Below are positions 5,829 to 7,471 of a stretch of DNA of 7,471 nucleotides, piece after piece. The DNA is from Verrucomicrobiota bacterium (lineage in GTDB: Bacteria > Verrucomicrobiota > Verrucomicrobiia > Chthoniobacterales > UBA10450). The stretch lies in the NCBI GenBank assembly GCA_003217835.1, contig QHMQ01000061.1, positions 1 through 7,471 of the forward strand. The letters run 5' to 3'. The position numbers were made by a program, and so were the translations under genes. The notes under the pieces are model-generated. The model saw nothing but the letters and a program-made list of their open reading frames with translations. It was not told where the DNA came from and searched no databases. How positions within the stretch are numbered: the first letter of the stretch is position 1; each line of letters starts with the position of its first letter.

Positions 5829-6431
5829 TGCGGCCATTCGTTTGAGCGCAAGTTTCACCAACTCTTCCGCCGCCTTCCCTTCGCCTTTTTCCTGCAATTC
5901 TCGCACCGTTTTGTGTGCGTCGATTTGTTTGTAACCGAGCGCAATCAACGCGAGCACGGCTTCATTCGCCTGTTCTTGCTCGGGTGTCGGTGCGTGCATC
6001 GCACTCGCCGCTTCCCAGGCCGCGGCCACGCCCAGCTTATCTTTTAATTCCAAAACAATTCGCTCAGCCGTCTTTTTCCCGAGGCCGCTGATTTTCGAAA
6101 GCAACGCGACATCAGAGTTCACCACTGCGGCTTTGAAATTGTTCACGCTCATTCCACTCAACACTGCCAGCGCGAGCTTCGGGCCAATCCCGCTCACATT
6201 ATTGACAAGCAATCGAAAAAGATCGCGCTCAGGCGCGGTCATGAATCCGTAAAGAATATGTGCATCTTCCCGTACGTGAAGGTGGGTGAGGACGCGCACC
6301 ATCTGGCCAGGCGTGGGAAGTTTGTCGTAGCTCGAAAGCGGAATAAAAACTTCGTAGCCGACGCCGCCAACATCGACAATTGCCTGCGTCGGTAAGGCGC
6401 TGACAAGTTTGCCGTCGAGAAACGTAATCAT
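5820..6431 (-). CDS. ruvA: Holliday junction branch migration protein RuvA
   Basis: RuvA binds four-way DNA junctions as a tetramer and loads the RuvB helicase for branch migration in recombinational repair. The 203-residue length equals that of E. coli RuvA. The N-terminal OB-fold domain (1-62) includes VGGVGYEVFIPLSSY and HVREDAHILYGF, where E55 and D56 are the acidic pin residues. The two helix-hairpin-helix DNA-binding motifs follow: VSGIGPKLALAVLSGMS (79-95) and ISGLGKKTAERIVLELKDKL (114-133). After an Ala/Glu-rich linker (about 135-155), the C-terminal RuvB-contact domain is EAVLALIALGYKQIDAHKTV...LVKLALKRM (157-199). The ATG at 6431 is the only fitting start; no strong Shine-Dalgarno precedes it. 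It begins 29 bases after the glycosyltransferase stop, which suggests co-transcription. No ruvB or ruvC is in the window. The stop codon and last two codons lie in the arm of the repeat at 5716-5828. Confidence 0.97.
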   Translation of the reverse strand: MITFLDGKLVSALPTQAIVDVGGVGYEVFIPLSSYDKLPTPGQMVRVLTHLHVREDAHILYGFMTAPERDLFRLLVNNVSGIGPKLALAVLSGMSVNNFKAAVVNSDVALLSKISGLGKKTAERIVLELKDKLGVAAAWEAASAMHAPTPEQEQANEAVLALIALGYKQIDAHKTVRELQEKGEGKAAEELVKLALKRMAAGR

Positions 6432-6460
6432 GTGGTTTGTTGAAGCGTTAAACCGCTAAA

Positions 6461-7471
6461 TCAGTGAATCGTCAAATTTGGTCGTTCCAACTTTAACACG
6501 AGCGTCAGTTCAACGCGTTTGCCTTTGGCGATGTTGAAGCCGCGCGTCGAAAACATTTTCCAGTTTTCAGGATGGTCCGCGAAGAGCGTGGTAGTTAGTG
6601 ACGTTGGCACAATTACAAGGCGCGGTCCCGCTTTCGCCATAAAATCGGCCATCCGACTGCTGTTTAGCGGCGTGAGATACCCGCTTACCCGGCTGCGAAA
6701 ATACCAGATCAGACTCGGCTCGCTGAAGTCGACTGCGCCAAATTCCATATCTGGCCGCAAGTCATCCCTGGATTTCTGGAAAAGCTCATACGCGGGAAAG
6801 AAGCGTGCTACAAATGGGGGAACGACAAGAGCGATGGCGAGATAGACTGAGACCGACGCGAACGCGCAGTTCCTTACGAAATGCATCGACCCTTCCGTGG
6901 TCACCCTGCGCGCGAGCAAGAGCGCAATCAGGGGAAAGGCTGGCAACGTGTAATGCGGCAATTTTGTTTTGATCAAACTGAAAATGATGAAAATGATCGC
7001 CACCCCCGCGCTGAGATAATTGTCGATCGCATCCCGGCGTCGCCACAACTTCTTCGTCAGCCAGGGAAGTTTGACCGACCACGGGAAAAAACTGATAAAG
7101 ATTGTTACGAAATAAAATGGCAGCAGCAGGAGATACATCCCGAACGAATTCGCGCCATGACCTTCCATCGAGGCAAACGAACGGCCAACGACGTGTCGAC
7201 CGATTCCCACGACAAAGAATTGTCCGTGCGTTCGAACTAGCGCCGGAATTCCCCAGAGCGCGACGATCGCGAGCATAAGCAAAACGCCACGCGCAAATTT
7301 GAACCGCGACGCGAGTCGCCCATCGAGCAGAAAGAATTTCGTTGCTGCGACAGTCGCAAGCGGGGCCCACCCGATCGGCCCTTTGGCTAGAAATCCGAAC
7401 GCGAGCGAGACATAGAACATCCACCACCAGAGATTCGATGTTCGATGCTCGATGCCTGCCGCGCCGTAGCA
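6461..7471 (-). CDS. ArnT/PMT-type membrane glycosyltransferase, C-terminal part (5' end outside window)
   Basis: This is a GT39/GT83-type integral membrane glycosyltransferase, an enzyme class that moves sugars from polyprenyl-phosphate carriers to lipid A, proteins or other periplasmic acceptors. The frame is open to the right edge: 17 codons precede the ATG at 7420 (ending in three Trp), so the true start and the catalytic N-terminal Asp loop are missing. Visible family features begin with SLAFGFLAKGPIGW, the common GLA-xLTKGP segment. After WGIPALVRTHGQFF comes a helix leading to FFPW. SLIKTKLPHYTLPAFPLIALLLA is the conserved K-x-P-x-Y-x-LPxxP segment. About five to six transmembrane helices are visible, followed by a soluble C-terminal region (about the last 120 residues) ending VLKLERPNLTIH. 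The gene lies 29 bases upstream of ruvA on the same strand. A triple heptamer repeat (7434-7454) lies within the frame. Confidence 0.88.
   Translation of the reverse strand, partial: CYGAAGIEHRTSNLWWWMFYVSLAFGFLAKGPIGWAPLATVAATKFFLLDGRLASRFKFARGVLLMLAIVALWGIPALVRTHGQFFVVGIGRHVVGRSFASMEGHGANSFGMYLLLLPFYFVTIFISFFPWSVKLPWLTKKLWRRRDAIDNYLSAGVAIIFIIFSLIKTKLPHYTLPAFPLIALLLARRVTTEGSMHFVRNCAFASVSVYLAIALVVPPFVARFFPAYELFQKSRDDLRPDMEFGAVDFSEPSLIWYFRSRVSGYLTPLNSSRMADFMAKAGPRLVIVPTSLTTTLFADHPENWKMFSTRGFNIAKGKRVELTLVLKLERPNLTIH
7434..7454. repeat. Tandem heptamer repeat, 3 x YTCGATG
   Basis: Three adjacent 7-mers are TTCGATG (7434-7440), TTCGATG (7441-7447) and CTCGATG (7448-7454). Together they make 21 bases, which keeps the frame of the glycosyltransferase open and encodes about I-E-H-R-T-S-N on the - strand. 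Heptamer arrays of this type are usually intergenic, so this one is notable for lying within coding sequence. It may extend in a degenerate form. Confidence 0.7.

Noticed and set aside
6881..7240. 119-residue + strand open frame
   Set aside because: Antisense of the glycosyltransferase; composition and lack of motifs mark it as a shadow.
6786..7427. 213-residue - strand open frame
   Set aside because: It is a second frame of the glycosyltransferase, which has the real hydrophobic pattern and family motifs. This one is Arg/Cys/Ser-rich.

Overview
The window looks like ordinary chromosome from a moderately GC-rich Gram-negative soil-type bacterium. My best guess is Verrucomicrobiota (Chthoniobacterales / Udaeobacter-like). 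This rests on general resemblance: short palindromic intergenic repeats, heptamer YTCGATG tandems, scattered single genes, and a small YahK-type alcohol dehydrogenase locus. No rRNA, tRNA or taxonomic marker other than ruvA is present, so the placement is an inference.

Layout, left to right. (1) 3-374 (+): the C-terminal end of a sulfotransferase that starts outside the window. (2) 369-420: a compact palindromic repeat between convergent genes, which also supplies the sulfotransferase stop codon. (3) 447-1145 (-): a class I SAM-dependent methyltransferase, preceded on the same strand by a membrane-anchored unknown protein (1192-1791). (4) 1944-2603 (+): a five-helix membrane protein with a potassium-channel-like pore region but no canonical filter. 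(5) 2675-2821 (-): a 48-residue hydrophobic protein with a good Shine-Dalgarno sequence and a probable intrinsic terminator. (6) 2923-3969 and 3996-4259 (+): a zinc alcohol dehydrogenase of the YahK/cinnamyl-alcohol-dehydrogenase type followed by a small two-helix membrane protein, probably one transcript. (7) 4295-7471 (-): a glycosyltransferase of the ArnT/PMT type (N-terminus outside the window), then ruvA, a repeat-rich spacer, and an uncharacterised ATP-grasp-like protein.

How the genes fit together: the sulfotransferase, methyltransferase and lipid-linked-sugar glycosyltransferase would suit cell-surface glycan modification, but they are not one operon here. RuvA is the only clear housekeeping gene. 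No defence system, prophage, CRISPR array or transposase was found. The least-explained structure is the pair of palindromic repeat loci (369-420 and 5716-5828). Each has outer inverted arms carrying a TAG that serves as the stop codon of the adjoining gene. A triple 7-mer repeat also lies inside the glycosyltransferase reading frame at the right edge.
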